Below the pieces are notes generated by a model. That model searched no databases and was not told where the DNA came from. It was given only the letters and a program-made list of their open reading frames with translations. From Engraulis encrasicolus (lineage: Eukaryota > Chordata > Actinopteri > Clupeiformes > Engraulidae), in the NCBI RefSeq assembly GCF_034702125.1, contig NC_085868.1, positions 40,119,359 to 40,183,358 on the forward strand: a stretch of 64,000 nucleotides of DNA, in the 5' to 3' direction. This document shows, piece after piece, positions 1 to 9,694 of the stretch. The translations under genes and the position numbers were made by a program. Positions within the stretch are counted from its first letter, which is position 1. Every line of letters starts with the position of its first letter.

Positions 1-1
1 T

Positions 2-127
2 GTTCACGCCGCTGCATCAAACAGGGTGGACATAGACCAGAAACAAACATTCCAATCAGAGAATGATGGAAAATCACTCAATGTAGATGATTATGACGAT
101 TCCTTCTACTTTACTATTCGTTACTAA
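2..127 (+). pseudogene. 3' end of a second IL-1-like gene (last exon, cut by the window edge)
   Basis: An open frame of 41 codons plus TAA runs in from the left edge. It aligns codon for codon with the end of the last exon of the IL-1-like gene at 14717..14968: both begin VHAAAS, keep a V-D pair, share QKQT and end in an aromatic-rich strand (FYFTIRY here, LYFKIHW there). There is no stop or frameshift in the visible part, so it may belong to an intact paralogue whose other exons lie left of the window. Whether it is a gene or a pseudogene cannot be decided from this fragment. It is followed downstream by a decayed ACE2 last exon (8080..8158), the same order as at 14968/15902. Confidence 0.8.
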
Positions 128-338
128 TTAACTGGGGAGGACCCAGTTAATTGTTGATCATAGTTCATTGTTGATCTATAGTTCATTACTTACAAGGCTA
201 GTGCTGTCCACCTTTATAGCAGACGTTTTTTTGTACCTCATAGTGTGACCTTAAGGTACATTATTTACCACATTGATCCACATGCTACCATTCACATGAA
301 ATCAATAAGAAATTAAATAAATTCACAAAATCAATAAG
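128..338. other. AT-rich spacer after the IL-1-like copy
   Basis: No gene is seen. The stretch contains repeated TTGATCATAGTTCATT-like words. It ends where the DIRS-like element begins. Confidence 0.5.
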
Positions 339-779
339 ACATGAATATGTTCGCAGTTCTTTTTCTTAACTCGGCCACCATCTGTATGGGAGACGCTCAT
401 TGGCTGTCAACCTTGATGAAGAGTATAAAATCACTCCTGAAGGGGCAAGCTGCGATGGGGGTGGGACGCCCACTTTGCCAAAACCATCATCCCAAGGCGC
501 AAAGCTCACTTTTCGCATTCTTTGGCTGGCTGACTGTTCGACCGACTGGGTTTAACTGTCCAAATAGAAGTGCTCTGTGTGCAGCTTCGCTGGGAGCCTA
601 ATCACAGCGAAAATAGGACTGTTTCAACCGAGGAAAGCAGATTCTACTCTGCATGAGTATATTTGATCTGCTCCATTAGATCAAGTTTGAAGAATTGGCT
701 GGCAACATCAAGAAAATGCTGAGTCACTGACTAGCCACTAATCCTGCTTAGTTAACCTTAGCGCTGTAGCTAGCCAGAC

Positions 780-1902
780 ATGCCACCTAGCTCTACAATG
801 GCTACTTCTGCTTCGATTCCGAAGAAAAGAGAAAGAGACCCCCGCGAATGCCCCACCGGTTGTGCATTCTCTATCTCCCCCGACGACCCGCACACCGTAT
901 GCAACGTATGCCTCTGCCTTCCCCACGCCCGTGAGGCCCACACCGGAGCGCCGCCTAGCTTTCCTTAGCATGATAACTGCTCACAGAGGGAGCTGCTACA
1001 GCTTAATGGATGAAGAGGCACCAGAGAATCCGGAGGAAGGGGAGAACAGCGAATCAGACAGCTCAGCGCCCACCCTGTTCGACGAACCCCTGCGGCCTGT
1101 GGTCGAGGCCCCCGCCATGCCGTCCTGGGAGGTCGAGCATGAAGAGGAGGAAGTGGACATCATGGGAATCGACGAAAGGGACCCCAAGCCTCATGAGACT
1201 CATCTGGCTTCCAAGCCATTCACTCTCCACGAGGGCTCATACCCCCACACGGACAAATTTTACCAGGTCTGCGAGAAAGCTGCAGCAGGTTGGAAGTGCC
1301 GTAGCCAGAACCGCCGCTGCATCGTACCAGGACCTGGCTCGATGGCAGGTGCCCCAAGACGTGGGATCGACCATACTCAGCACGCTCGCCTACCCCAGGT
1401 TTCTCCCTGCTGGACACCATCGACATGGACTGAGGATGGGACAGGATAGCAGCCATGGAGGCCCGCTTCACCCATTACCTACACCCCCAACCTGGCAGTC
1501 TGGATCTGCCCTCTGTAGCACCAAGGCTCCCGGACAAGATGGACTGGCTCACGATCTCTCTCTGGGAGAAGATGTACCGGTCAGCCGCCCAGGTCTGCAG
1601 AGCGGTGAACGCATCGGCTATGCTCTCAGCGTTCCTGTCAGCCCTCCAGGATGACATGGCTGAACGTATGGCCAGAGGTGAACCAACGGAAGAAGAGTGG
1701 GAGAACGTCCGTGAAGCCACCGACTGGGTCCTCCAATGTGACCAAGGCGCCACCCAGTCAGCCAGACGCGTCCTGGGCTTGGCGGTCGCAGGGACAAGAG
1801 GCTTCGTGCACCTTTGCCGGTTCTCCTCAATTCTCCCCTTTCACAACGGGATGAAGTCACTTCACCATTAGCGCTCTCTCCGGCTAGGCCAGAGGCGGTT
1901 CT
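780..1902 (+). pseudogene. DIRS-like gag remnant
   Basis: The start (ATG at 780) has a cysteine/histidine pattern (CNVCLCLPHA), as in fish DIRS gag proteins. A later frame (1455..1800) reads a helical region ending in a REATDW...TQSARRVLGLAVA motif, which resembles the conserved end of that gag family. The reading continues only by switching frames several times between 960 and 1450. It is therefore a decayed coding region, not a gene. Confidence 0.55.
1764..1902 (+). repeat. 139-bp direct repeat, copy 1 (end of gag)
   Basis: It begins AGACGCGTCCTGGGCTTGG and ends GAGGCGGTTCT. It recurs at 2334..2472 with about eight mismatches. The two copies enclose the LTR-like insert at 1902..2333. Confidence 0.85.
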
Positions 1903-2333
1903 GTCAGGAATTTTGTTGGGTGGTTGACCTTGGACAGACATGCAGAGAAGCAATGAGTTCTGATGATAAGTTTTCTTTACTTTCAAAAAACACAGGATAC
2001 AAAAAGGCAGTTCTTCAGTTCAATTCAGTTCAGTGAAAGTTCCCAGAGTCAAAACAAAAAGGTTCACAGCCAGCAGTCCAATGGCAACAAAAATCTTCAG
2101 TCAAAATTCAAAGTTCCAACAAAAAGTAATTTCGGCACAAAAAATAGGCTTTCAAGTTCTCAAAAAATGCAGGCAGAAGTCAAAAATCAAAACAAGTGTT
2201 CAGGATTTGGCAGCACAGAAAAAAGGGGTACTCACACTGTGGCTCGCAGGAAAACTCAGCAAAGACAAAGGAAAAATCAGGATCTTAAATAGGCCGGTAC
2301 ATCATCAACAATAATCCAATCATCCAATCACAA
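1902..2333 (-). mobile_element. Solo-LTR-like insert between direct repeats
   Basis: Read on the minus strand it starts TGATTGGATG, has a TATTTAAG box near its start and ends CCTGACA, so it has TG...CA ends like a long terminal repeat. It interrupts the DIRS-like gag and has no coding capacity. It is unusual in being flanked by 139-bp direct repeats instead of a 4-6 bp TSD. The superfamily is not determined. Confidence 0.45.
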
Positions 2334-2472
2334 AGACGCGTCCTGGGCTTGGCGGTCGCATGGACAAGAGGCTTCGTGCACCTTCGCCGGTTCTCCTCAA
2401 TTCTATGCTTTCACAACAGGATGAAGTCACTTCACCATTAGCGCTCTCTCCGGCTAGGCCAGAGGCGGTCCT
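2334..2472 (+). repeat. 139-bp direct repeat, copy 2
   Basis: Second copy of the repeat at 1764..1902. After it, the DIRS-like sequence continues toward the recombinase region, so this copy is joined to the element's downstream part. Confidence 0.85.
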
Positions 2473-2529
2473 ACTGTAGGCCAAAAGGAGGCTGCCCCTC
2501 CAGCCCTGGATCCTGGTGCTTCCATGGGC

Positions 2530-2830
2530 TTCCACACATGAACCTGAATGCGTCTGGTCTTCTGGATAATGACATTAAGACTATCCAGGGAGCTAGGGCA
2601 GATTCCACTAGGTCCCTGTATGATCTCAATTGATCTGTCTTCGAACGTTGGTGTGACCAACCCGGCGAAATAGTCTTCCCATGCTCGGTGACCTCTGTAT
2701 TGGCTTGCTTGCTTGCAAGAGCAGTTGGACAAAGGCAAAGCCTTCTCTACCGTTAAGGTCTACCTGGCCCCGATTTCATTAGCCATTTCCAAACAGAGGG
2801 TGTCTAAATGGCTTGTTCAGGCCATTGAGT
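2530..2830 (+). pseudogene. DIRS-like tyrosine recombinase remnant
   Basis: Conceptual reading in shifting frames gives a stretch like TIQGARADSTRSLYDL (about 2578..2628) and LDKGKAFSTVKVYLAPIS (about 2721..2775). These match the N-terminal core-binding region of fish DIRS tyrosine recombinases. Stops and frameshifts interrupt it, and no catalytic R-H-x-R-Y region is readable downstream. Confidence 0.55.
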
Positions 2831-3636
2831 TGGCTTACAGTATGAGGGGCTAAGGGGATTCAACCCCCTGCTCAGGTCAGAGCACACTCAACGCGTGCGG
2901 TTTCCACATCCTGGGTCTTATTTAGAGGTGCCGCTCTCCCGGAGGTGTGTAGGGCGGCTGGCTGGGCCAGCCCCTGCACCTTTGTCTGGTTCTACCAGCT
3001 TATGCCTCAGGGACACAGAGTTCTGGGCACGTCCACTACCTGCCGTTAGGATGATGGGAGCGCCGTCCATACAGGGGGCCTTATGGAATGCCCTGCTAAG
3101 GTGGTCGGTCGACATGCAATCGGGAGTGATTGTAGGCTCCCATAGAGATGGTGACCAAGTCTTACGAAAAAGAACAATAGGACATGAATGTCCCCTGTTC
3201 TTTGAGTGAGCCATCTCTCTAGGACACCCTTCTTGCACCATCCAAAGAGAGCGTGACTCAAAAAGTGAGCTTCTCGCCTTCGGGCGACGGTTTTGACAAA
3301 GTGGGCGTCCCACCCCCATCGCAGCTTGCCCAATCAGGAGTGATTTTATACAGTCTTCGTCAAGGTCGACAACCAATGAGCGTCTCCCATAGAGATGGCT
3401 CCCTCATCTCACTCAAAGAACTGGGGACATATTCATGTCCAGTTAGAAGCACAGGTAAGTTCTACCTGCATGGCGTTTCCGCCTGACGCACCTCCGACGG
3501 TGCCGACGGGGTAACTGCAGGGTCGTCAGCCGGGAGCCACCCCATATCATTGATGTTTCGCTCCATTAATCCCGGAACATCTCAGGGTGGTGGAGCAACG
3601 GCAGGGACGTCTCCCTGCCACCCCCTGCAGCTACCC

Positions 3637-3864
3637 CTAGGACCCCTCTTTCCCCCACGACCTGTCCTTCCTGCGCAACCACAACCAGAAGCTAGCTCTT
3701 TCCGCCTCTTCTGCCAGGTCCTTGCATGCCCTCTTTAGCCTCGCTCCAGGCACTCCGATCTTCCTGAGGAGGCGCTGGATGGATGTTCCCACAAACCCTC
3801 TGCAGCCAACCTCCACAGGGTAGATAGATGCAGTCCATCCAGCTTCTCTGCACTCAGCCACCAG
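3637..3864 (-). pseudogene. C-terminal piece of the same LINE endonuclease
   Basis: This piece reads VAECREAGW ... YPVEVGCRGF ... FWLWLRRKD and stops at 3637. Removing 3865..5758 and one CAG copy joins KYSDL directly to VAECREAGW in the same frame, the usual order in this protein family. The two pieces are therefore one protein split by an insertion. Confidence 0.85.
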
Positions 3865-5758
3865 GGGCCTCATGTACGAAGCTCACTTACGGACAAAAAA
3901 TCTACTTAAGTTGTTTTCCACGGTCACGGTCAGATGTACTAAAACAGACTAGGCGTGGAAAACTGCGGATCTCCACGCGAATTTCAGGGCTGCTGTGGAA
4001 GTTTCCGTAAGCATGGAAGTTGCCGTAAGTGGTGCATTGCGTCTTTTTGGCGGCACACAGAGGCATGCAGCGCAAGTACATGTGTTGTACGCGGTCGGAA
4101 ATATTGCAGAGATGCAGCCAGTTAAACGTGGATTTTAATTTTGAGGTACGAACCTATTGTTGAGGCAGCTGGTTAAAATGAAGTGGACTCATGAAACTAT
4201 CGTGGAATTAGGCTACAACGAAATTGGATGCCCATCAGCAGTATTATTTCAAGTAGGCTACCTATTTGGCAGCTATTAAAAATTGAATATTTTCTGGATC
4301 TGCGATGTGTCTTCTCGCATTTGTTGGGAACGTCCTCACTGCAGTGCTTGTCTTTCTCTTTTAATAAGGCTACTGTAAAATTAGTCCATCAATTAACAGG
4401 TGATTTTATAGGCTAACTGAGTAGGCCTATTGGCTGCAAGTTATTCATACATGTGGCGTAGCCTATGTGTACATGTGTCATCTTTCATATTTATAGGCCT
4501 ACCCGACATAGCCTAAATGTTTATTTCTCGGAAACCTTGGCGACTGCCTCATCGCAATGTGTTTTCATGTAATGCCTTGTAAATATCAATTGTTGGGAAA
4601 CCTGCATTGTAGTACTGCAGTAGGCTATAATATGACAGTTTTTCTGCAGTCCTCACATTAAGTAGGCTATTACCAATGCCTGATTTTATACACACGCCAA
4701 AGTAATTTTGTTTGGCTATTGCGCGCAGCCTTTTTCCTTCTAAATTGGCTACCTCCGAAACTGCGCCTTCACCTTGGGTGCATCCTAATATGCGACCTTG
4801 CCTCCTCCAGTTGTGCTTGTCTCCTCGACCCGTCTCCTGGCCCCTCCTCCGTGGAGAAAACGATAAAGTTTCCCAGCTGTCAGCCTAGCCACAACAACTT
4901 TTGAGGGACTGTTTTTCATTCACCATAACAATTGCAAACAAGAAAAAGACTCTACAATTGAGCTTTTGCAAGATATTGAAATATAATGCTGTTGTCAGTG
5001 ATGTCATCATGACGAGAAGCGAGTGGAGGAGGCAAGTGGAGGAGGCAAGGTCCCATATTAAGATTAGTGTTGCACCGATACCATTTTTTGGCCCCGATAC
5101 CGATAACCGATACCTGGTTGTGCCGTATCGGACGATACCGATACCACCCTATATGAAATGTATATGAAGGGCTGTAGTCCATACCACTTGGATGTAAAAT
5201 TATTGCATGGCTTGGTCAGGCTGCTGCCTACCTTTGTGAAACAGGAAAAAGACTAATACAAAGTGAATCCAGCAAAACTATTTATACTTTTTCAAATACC
5301 TCTTTGAAATAACTAATTTCAAGGCTGTTTAAGTGTCATACAAGCACCTGTAAATGGTATCGGTGCCCTATTTGTTGGTACTCGCCGATACCGATACCAC
5401 AATTTTAGTGCCAATCCACCGATACTGGTATCGGTATCGGTGCAGCACTAATTAAGATGCACTCCTTGCATCATGAAATGTATTTCCCGCGTTCCCTTTT
5501 CCATTCTTTCAACCAATGAATGCACACGAATGGGTCTGTTCATACTAATTAGAATATTCATATAGAATATTTAAGGGAGGAGACAAGGCGGAGACTTGGG
5601 CCCGCGTGTGCTCGTGCATGTGCGCAAGATTTCACGGCAAAACCTGGTTACGCACTTATTGATACATCCGGATTTTTTTGTCCGTAAGTAACTTTCAGGA
5701 TTTTCGCGCCCGCACTTTCTTGGTAGGAAATCCACGCACTTCTTTGTACATGAGGCCC
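3865..5758. mobile_element. Non-autonomous DNA transposon, PIF/Harbinger-like, 3-bp TSD
   Basis: It is bounded by inverted GGGCCTCATGTAC(G/A)AAG termini and flanked by CAG on both sides (3862..3864 and 5759..5761). Excision restores the interrupted LINE frame exactly. The 3-bp TSD and GGG terminus suggest PIF/Harbinger, but no transposase is readable, so the superfamily is inferred. It contains a nested hAT-like element at 5065..5450. Confidence 0.85.
5065..5450. mobile_element. Nested hAT-like MITE, 386 bp
   Basis: The terminal inverted repeats are TAGTG(T/C)TGCACCGATACC. An identical 8-bp TSD, ATTAAGAT, lies at 5057..5064 and 5451..5458, the TSD length of the hAT superfamily. The interior has many CGATACCGATACC words and no ORF. 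Confidence 0.9.
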
Positions 5759-6343
5759 CAGGTCAGAGTATTTGTCCCTCTTTCGTTCAAAGGCCGCTTC
5801 CATTCCTCCCTCCCAAGGAACAGTTAGCTCTGCCAGGATAGCGGTCTTGACAGCGGGCGACCACAGGATGATGTCTGGCCTCAGAGAGGTGGTGGTAATC
5901 TCTGGTGGGAACTTGAGCTGCCGATCAAGATCCACTCTTAGGTCCCAGTTGCATCCAGGTGTTAATAATGGCGATCTCCCTCTCTGGCTGATGGTCTGAG
6001 CTCTGGCTCCTTGTCCAATGAAGCGGATGAACGTCCGGGTCTCGGAAGGAGGGTCTTTGGCTGTTTCCTTCCTCTGCACTTCAAGGACCTCTGCCAGCTT
6101 CCGCAGAACCAGGTCGTGCCGCCACCTATACCTACCCTGTGCCAGAGCTGTCTTGCAACCGGACAGGATATGTTGTAGGTTTGGGTTTGGGGCATTGCAG
6201 AGCTGGCAGCTTTCCTCTGTGCCATACCACTGGCTCAGATTGCTTGGACTGGGGAGGGTGTCATAAGTGGCCCGAATGAGGAAACTGAGCCTTGCTTGAG
6301 GCATCTTCCACAAGTCGGTCCACTTGATGGTCCTGTTGATCAC
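5759..6343 (-). pseudogene. LINE zinc knuckle and restriction-like endonuclease (interrupted)
   Basis: This is the continuation of the LINE polyprotein after the frameshift. It contains a knuckle of form CQLC(x7)H(x4)C, then RPD followed by an E about 14 residues later (RPDII...AELTVPWE), the signature of the RLE nuclease of R2-like LINEs. Genuine LINE sequence stops at KYSDL, where the inserted transposon starts. The ORF runs on to 5648 only by reading into that insert. The nuclease tail resumes at 3864. Confidence 0.85.
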
Positions 6344-7584
6344 TCCTTCCCACGTCCTTGCTGTGGCTGGCTGAGCGCCTTGATCTTATATTGCTCCTCC
6401 TCGTGCCTGACCACCTCGTCAATCACCAGCTCTTTCCTCTCCCTTCTTGACGCCTTGGACCAAAACTTGGGGGGTGTTCCCCACCCCAGGCCTGCTCTCC
6501 CCGACTGTGTCCTGCCCACCACTTCATTATGCATGAGCCTGCTGATGGCCTGGTCAACAGCCTCCTCTGCCTTCCACTTGCGTCCTGTTCGCACTGGTGC
6601 TTTGGTGTTTCTCACACACGGGTCAGTCGAGTCCCTTATCTCTAGGACAAGTCTCGCCTTCTCCTGTCTGTAGCCTAGGTTGATTGACTTCAGGGTCAGC
6701 TGCAGTGTGGTTTTCCCAAACAGGCCAACATTAGAGAGGCTTCGAGGTAGTCCAAGCCACTTGCGTATGAAGCTGGTGGCTTTCGCATCCATCTTCATTA
6801 CTGTGGAGGATGTAATCTCACACAGCTTCAGGGGCCACATCAGGCGCTGATACAGGGTGAATTGATAGCACCAGACTTTAAGCTTCCCTGGGAGGTGACA
6901 CTTGTCGATCCTCTCCAGCCCATCCGTAAGCTGCTGCATGATGGTGGCGGGCATGTGGGTGTCGGACAGCTCCGCTGTGTACAGCCTTCCCAGACTTCGG
7001 ACGGGCTGTTCAGCCAATAATGGAATCTTTCCTCCATCCACTGTGAAGGAGATGAGGTCATTCCTGGCTCCCTTCCGGATCGTCAGACTTCGGGACTTTG
7101 ATGGCTTTATCCTCATCCTTGCCCATCTGAGGAGTTCTTCAAACCTCCTTAGAAGTCTGGCAGTACATGGCGCTGTTTGCAGTAGGCTTGTTACGTCGTC
7201 CATGTAACTCCGCAGGGCTGGTAGTCTCTGGCCTGACTGCGTTTTTAGTCCTCGCCCCATCTGCCTGCTGCCAATCAGGATCACCTCGAAGGCTGTCGTG
7301 AAGATAATGGGAGAGATGGAGCAGCCCATCGCGATGCCTTTCTCGAGTTGTTGCCAGTTGGTTGTAGCGTCCTGCGTGGCGTAGCAAACTTGCAAACTGC
7401 TGAAGTAGTTGGATACCAGCTTCTGGATGCAGGTTGGGATGTAGAAGAACTCCAAGGCAAAGTTGATGAGCTGATGGGGGACAGAACCATAGGCATTTTC
7501 CAGATCCAGCCAGACAACGTGCAGGTCTGACTTGTCACGCTTGGCTGTCTGAATCTGGTTCCAAATCATGGTGGAGTGTTCCAC
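6340..7584 (-). pseudogene. LINE reverse transcriptase domain (partial)
   Basis: The 414-codon open frame carries recognisable RT blocks: LDLENAYGSVPH (palm aspartate block), KGIAMGCSISPI (the GxxxGxxxSP block) and the catalytic YMDD. A thumb-like region follows. The domain begins without its N-terminal fingers because the element is 5'-truncated. The frame ends early (GRGKE stop); the next frame continues with RTWEGV, so a single-base frameshift separates RT from endonuclease. Confidence 0.9.
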
Positions 7585-7653
7585 ACAGCCTGGTAATCCT
7601 GGGATGCCGGCCTTTTGACAGCTGGTGTCAATATAGTTGTTCTCTTGGAGGTA

Positions 7654-8079
7654 TTAATTTCAATAGTCATTATGGACATTTTGCTGAATATTTACAAGAA
7701 ATTGTTTGTATATTGACTGAGGTGGGCCACACAAGAACAACAAAAAGTCAATCACGAAAGGAAATTGGTGTGGAATGGAAAGTGTGTACACACTTAATTT
7801 ATTATTTATACTGTATTTATAAATCAGAATACTACTGTGTGCACACACCTCTCCTTGTGTAAATCCTGCACAAAGTTTTATAAGTGAGACCCCTGATCTT
7901 TTATTTGAAGTTTTATGTGTGACGTAATGTAAGCCTTTTTTTAAGTATACATCATTTAAACTTTTCATCTTTGTTCTCTTATCATACTGTAAGACGTATT
8001 CCACTATTTTTGTGTTGATTAAAGTACATTGAATAAAAACAATACACTAAGTAGTATGTGTATATCTTCATCACTGAAG
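7654..8079 (-). other. Decayed ACE2 3'-UTR / IL-1-like 3'-UTR copy
   Basis: Two landmarks match the true gene tails. CTTTTATTTGAA at about 7899 (minus-strand AATAAA) matches about 15399. GAATAAAAACAAT at about 8031 (plus-strand AATAAA) matches CAATAAAAACAAT at about 15515. The region therefore looks like the duplicated convergent 3' ends. Confidence 0.6.
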
Positions 8080-8158
8080 TCACATTGCTGTCTGTTGAAC
8101 ATTGGCATCCCTGCTCTGTTTGAGTTTCCATTTGTGTGACACTTGTGCGTGGGAATTT
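8080..8158 (-). pseudogene. Decayed copy of the ACE2 last coding exon
   Basis: On the minus strand the sequence ends GATGCCAATGTTCAACAGAC then AGCAATGTGA, matching the ACE2 stop region at 15902. The shared 3' flank CTTCAGTGAT follows both stops. Upstream the match continues (CAAATGGAA, CTCAAAC, then an AATCCCTACGC-like stretch) but with small indels, so the frame for the NPYA motif is lost. No other ACE2 exon copy is seen beside it. It is a fossil of a segmental duplication, not a working exon. Confidence 0.8.
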
Positions 8159-9600
8159 GTAGTAGTCATAGTAATAGTTGTTGTGGTAGTAGTAGTTACG
8201 TGGCTGGTCTCAGGATCATCTACCAATTTCATTTTTTTTACCAGTAGGTGTGGTAGGTGAACGACTGGTGTTTGTGTGTGTGTGCGTGTGCGTGTGCGTG
8301 TGCGTGCGTGTGTATGTACGTTCATACATTTATTAATATTCTGCTAGCTCTGGCTTAACGGTTACAGGTAGATCTGCAATGAGCTACTATTTTTAAGATG
8401 TCATATTGCAGACAGGATGTGGCATAGGTTAACCTCTGTGACTCAAATATTTTCAGTTACATCAAGGTCGCATAGTGTTTGCTTGCAATGCCTTCTCATA
8501 GTCCAACATTTCTTAAGTTTGTGTACACCATTCAGAAACGTAGGCCTACATGAAAATTTACCAACTGCACCAACTTGAAGGGTTCCTTTGTGGCTTCACG
8601 TTTAACACTTCTTTGTAGATGAAGTGTGGCGGTCCACACTCCGGTTATGACTGAGCCTGATGCGGTTGGACCTTACCAGAGGAGGTTCACTCCGTGGTGG
8701 TCACTGGTGGTACTGCAGCTAGTTGAAGTGGTCAATAGTGGGCAAGTGAAAGTGGGCAAGTGAAAGATGAAAGGGTGTCAGTGGAGCTGCCTATAATAAT
8801 AATGTTTTTCTTGTTGTATAATTTTTTGCCCTGAAATATTATTATTCAACTCGAAGCTAGAACTAATAAGAACTCATTTGTGTGTGGTTTTTTTTAGATG
8901 TTTTTTTGCGCCACTAGATCATTACATACTGGGTCAGCCAGCTCAATTTATGAGGCCAAATCCATAAACATTAGCAGAGTGCTAGCGAGTACAGGTTGAA
9001 ATCTTCTGCACTGCTAAAAAAAACAATACAGCCTCTAATACAACACATTTTTTTAGCATTTAGGTCTATGAACTTTCCCATTCCATTCCTTTTCCACTTG
9101 CCCGCATTCAGCAACTAGTGGCAAGTAGGTGGAACTGTGGTCACAATGGGAACCAATGGGAGTGAAGCTTCTCTTCTATTCTACTTTCTCTGACCATACC
9201 TAAGAATAAAAAGGGGAAGAAAGGTTTCATGCTTTATAATGCATGGGCAATGATGAAGTGCAAAAGTGCCACGAGAACATGGGTGGTGCCCTTATGGAGG
9301 ACAAAGTGGAAGTGGGTTGTGCACGTGCAGACTTAAACCATTCACAGTATAATGTTCTGAGGATGAGTTTCAAATGATCAAACAATTAATGTCAAAAGGG
9401 ACTTCTGTTGCTCTATAATGGCAACACAATTGGCATTTGGCCATACTCCACCTTTGTGACAGCTTTCATGCCTTTACCATCTAGACTTCATTGGTGCCAT
9501 TCCAACCAATCCCAATTAACTGGTTTGATGCTACTGGGACAGGGGCAGAGTTTTTTTTTCTCCACATGACACCGCCTCCCTTCACAACAACCGCACGGTT
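8159..9600. other. Spacer with a (GT)n tract upstream of the IL-1-like gene
   Basis: A GT/GTGTGC tract sits at about 8271..8314. No gene or clear transposon end is seen in the remainder. Confidence 0.4.
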
Positions 9601-9618
9601 CACACCCACACACAAGTT

Positions 9619-9624
9619 TATAAA
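9619..9624 (+). promoter_or_regulatory. TATA box of the IL-1-like gene
   Basis: GTTTATAAAGC lies about 75 bp before the ATG at 9695. Transcription would be expected to start near 9650, giving a short leader. A TATA promoter fits an inducible cytokine, but this is inferred from position only. Confidence 0.55.
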
Positions 9625-9694
9625 GCCCCAAGCAGCAAGCAACAGCTCACAGAACAGCAACATCGTAATTTATCCAGGCAGAGGCACAGGAACC

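Larger units (their letters stand above)
339..3438 (+). mobile_element. Internally deleted DIRS-like retrotransposon
   Basis: Two inverted copies of one sequence bound the region. The left copy runs from about 339 to 560 on the plus strand. The right copy runs from about 3438 back to 3250 on the minus strand. Both start ACATGAATATGT and share CATTGG, TATAAAATCACTCCTGA and GCAAGCTGCGATGGGGGTGG. Between them lie a gag-like stretch (780..1902) and a tyrosine-recombinase-like stretch (about 2530..2830). Inverted termini, a gag and a tyrosine recombinase in this order are the hallmark of DIRS elements. No reverse transcriptase or RNase H region is seen between gag and recombinase, so most of pol is missing. 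All frames are broken, so the copy is dead. A further partial terminal-repeat copy lies at about 3125..3240. Confidence 0.7.
3445..7653 (-). mobile_element. 5'-truncated RLE-type non-LTR retrotransposon (LINE), split by a DNA transposon
   Basis: On the minus strand the order is reverse transcriptase (from about 7653), a CCHC knuckle, a restriction-like endonuclease, a C-terminal tail (3637..3864) and a 3' UTR down to about 3445. This is the layout of R2/R4/HERO-type LINEs; the exact clade is not assigned. The 5' end is cut off in the RT domain. A 1-nt frameshift at about 6350..6365 and the 1.9-kb insertion at 3865..5758 disable it. Its 3' UTR matches the short fragment at 32165..32353. Confidence 0.85.

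Noticed and set aside
341..601. 86-codon open frame
   Set aside because: It lies within the inverted terminal repeat of the DIRS-like element and has an equivalent on the opposite strand at the other end.
5648..5758. C-terminal end of the endonuclease open frame
   Set aside because: These codons come from the inserted DNA transposon; the genuine LINE tail resumes at 3864.
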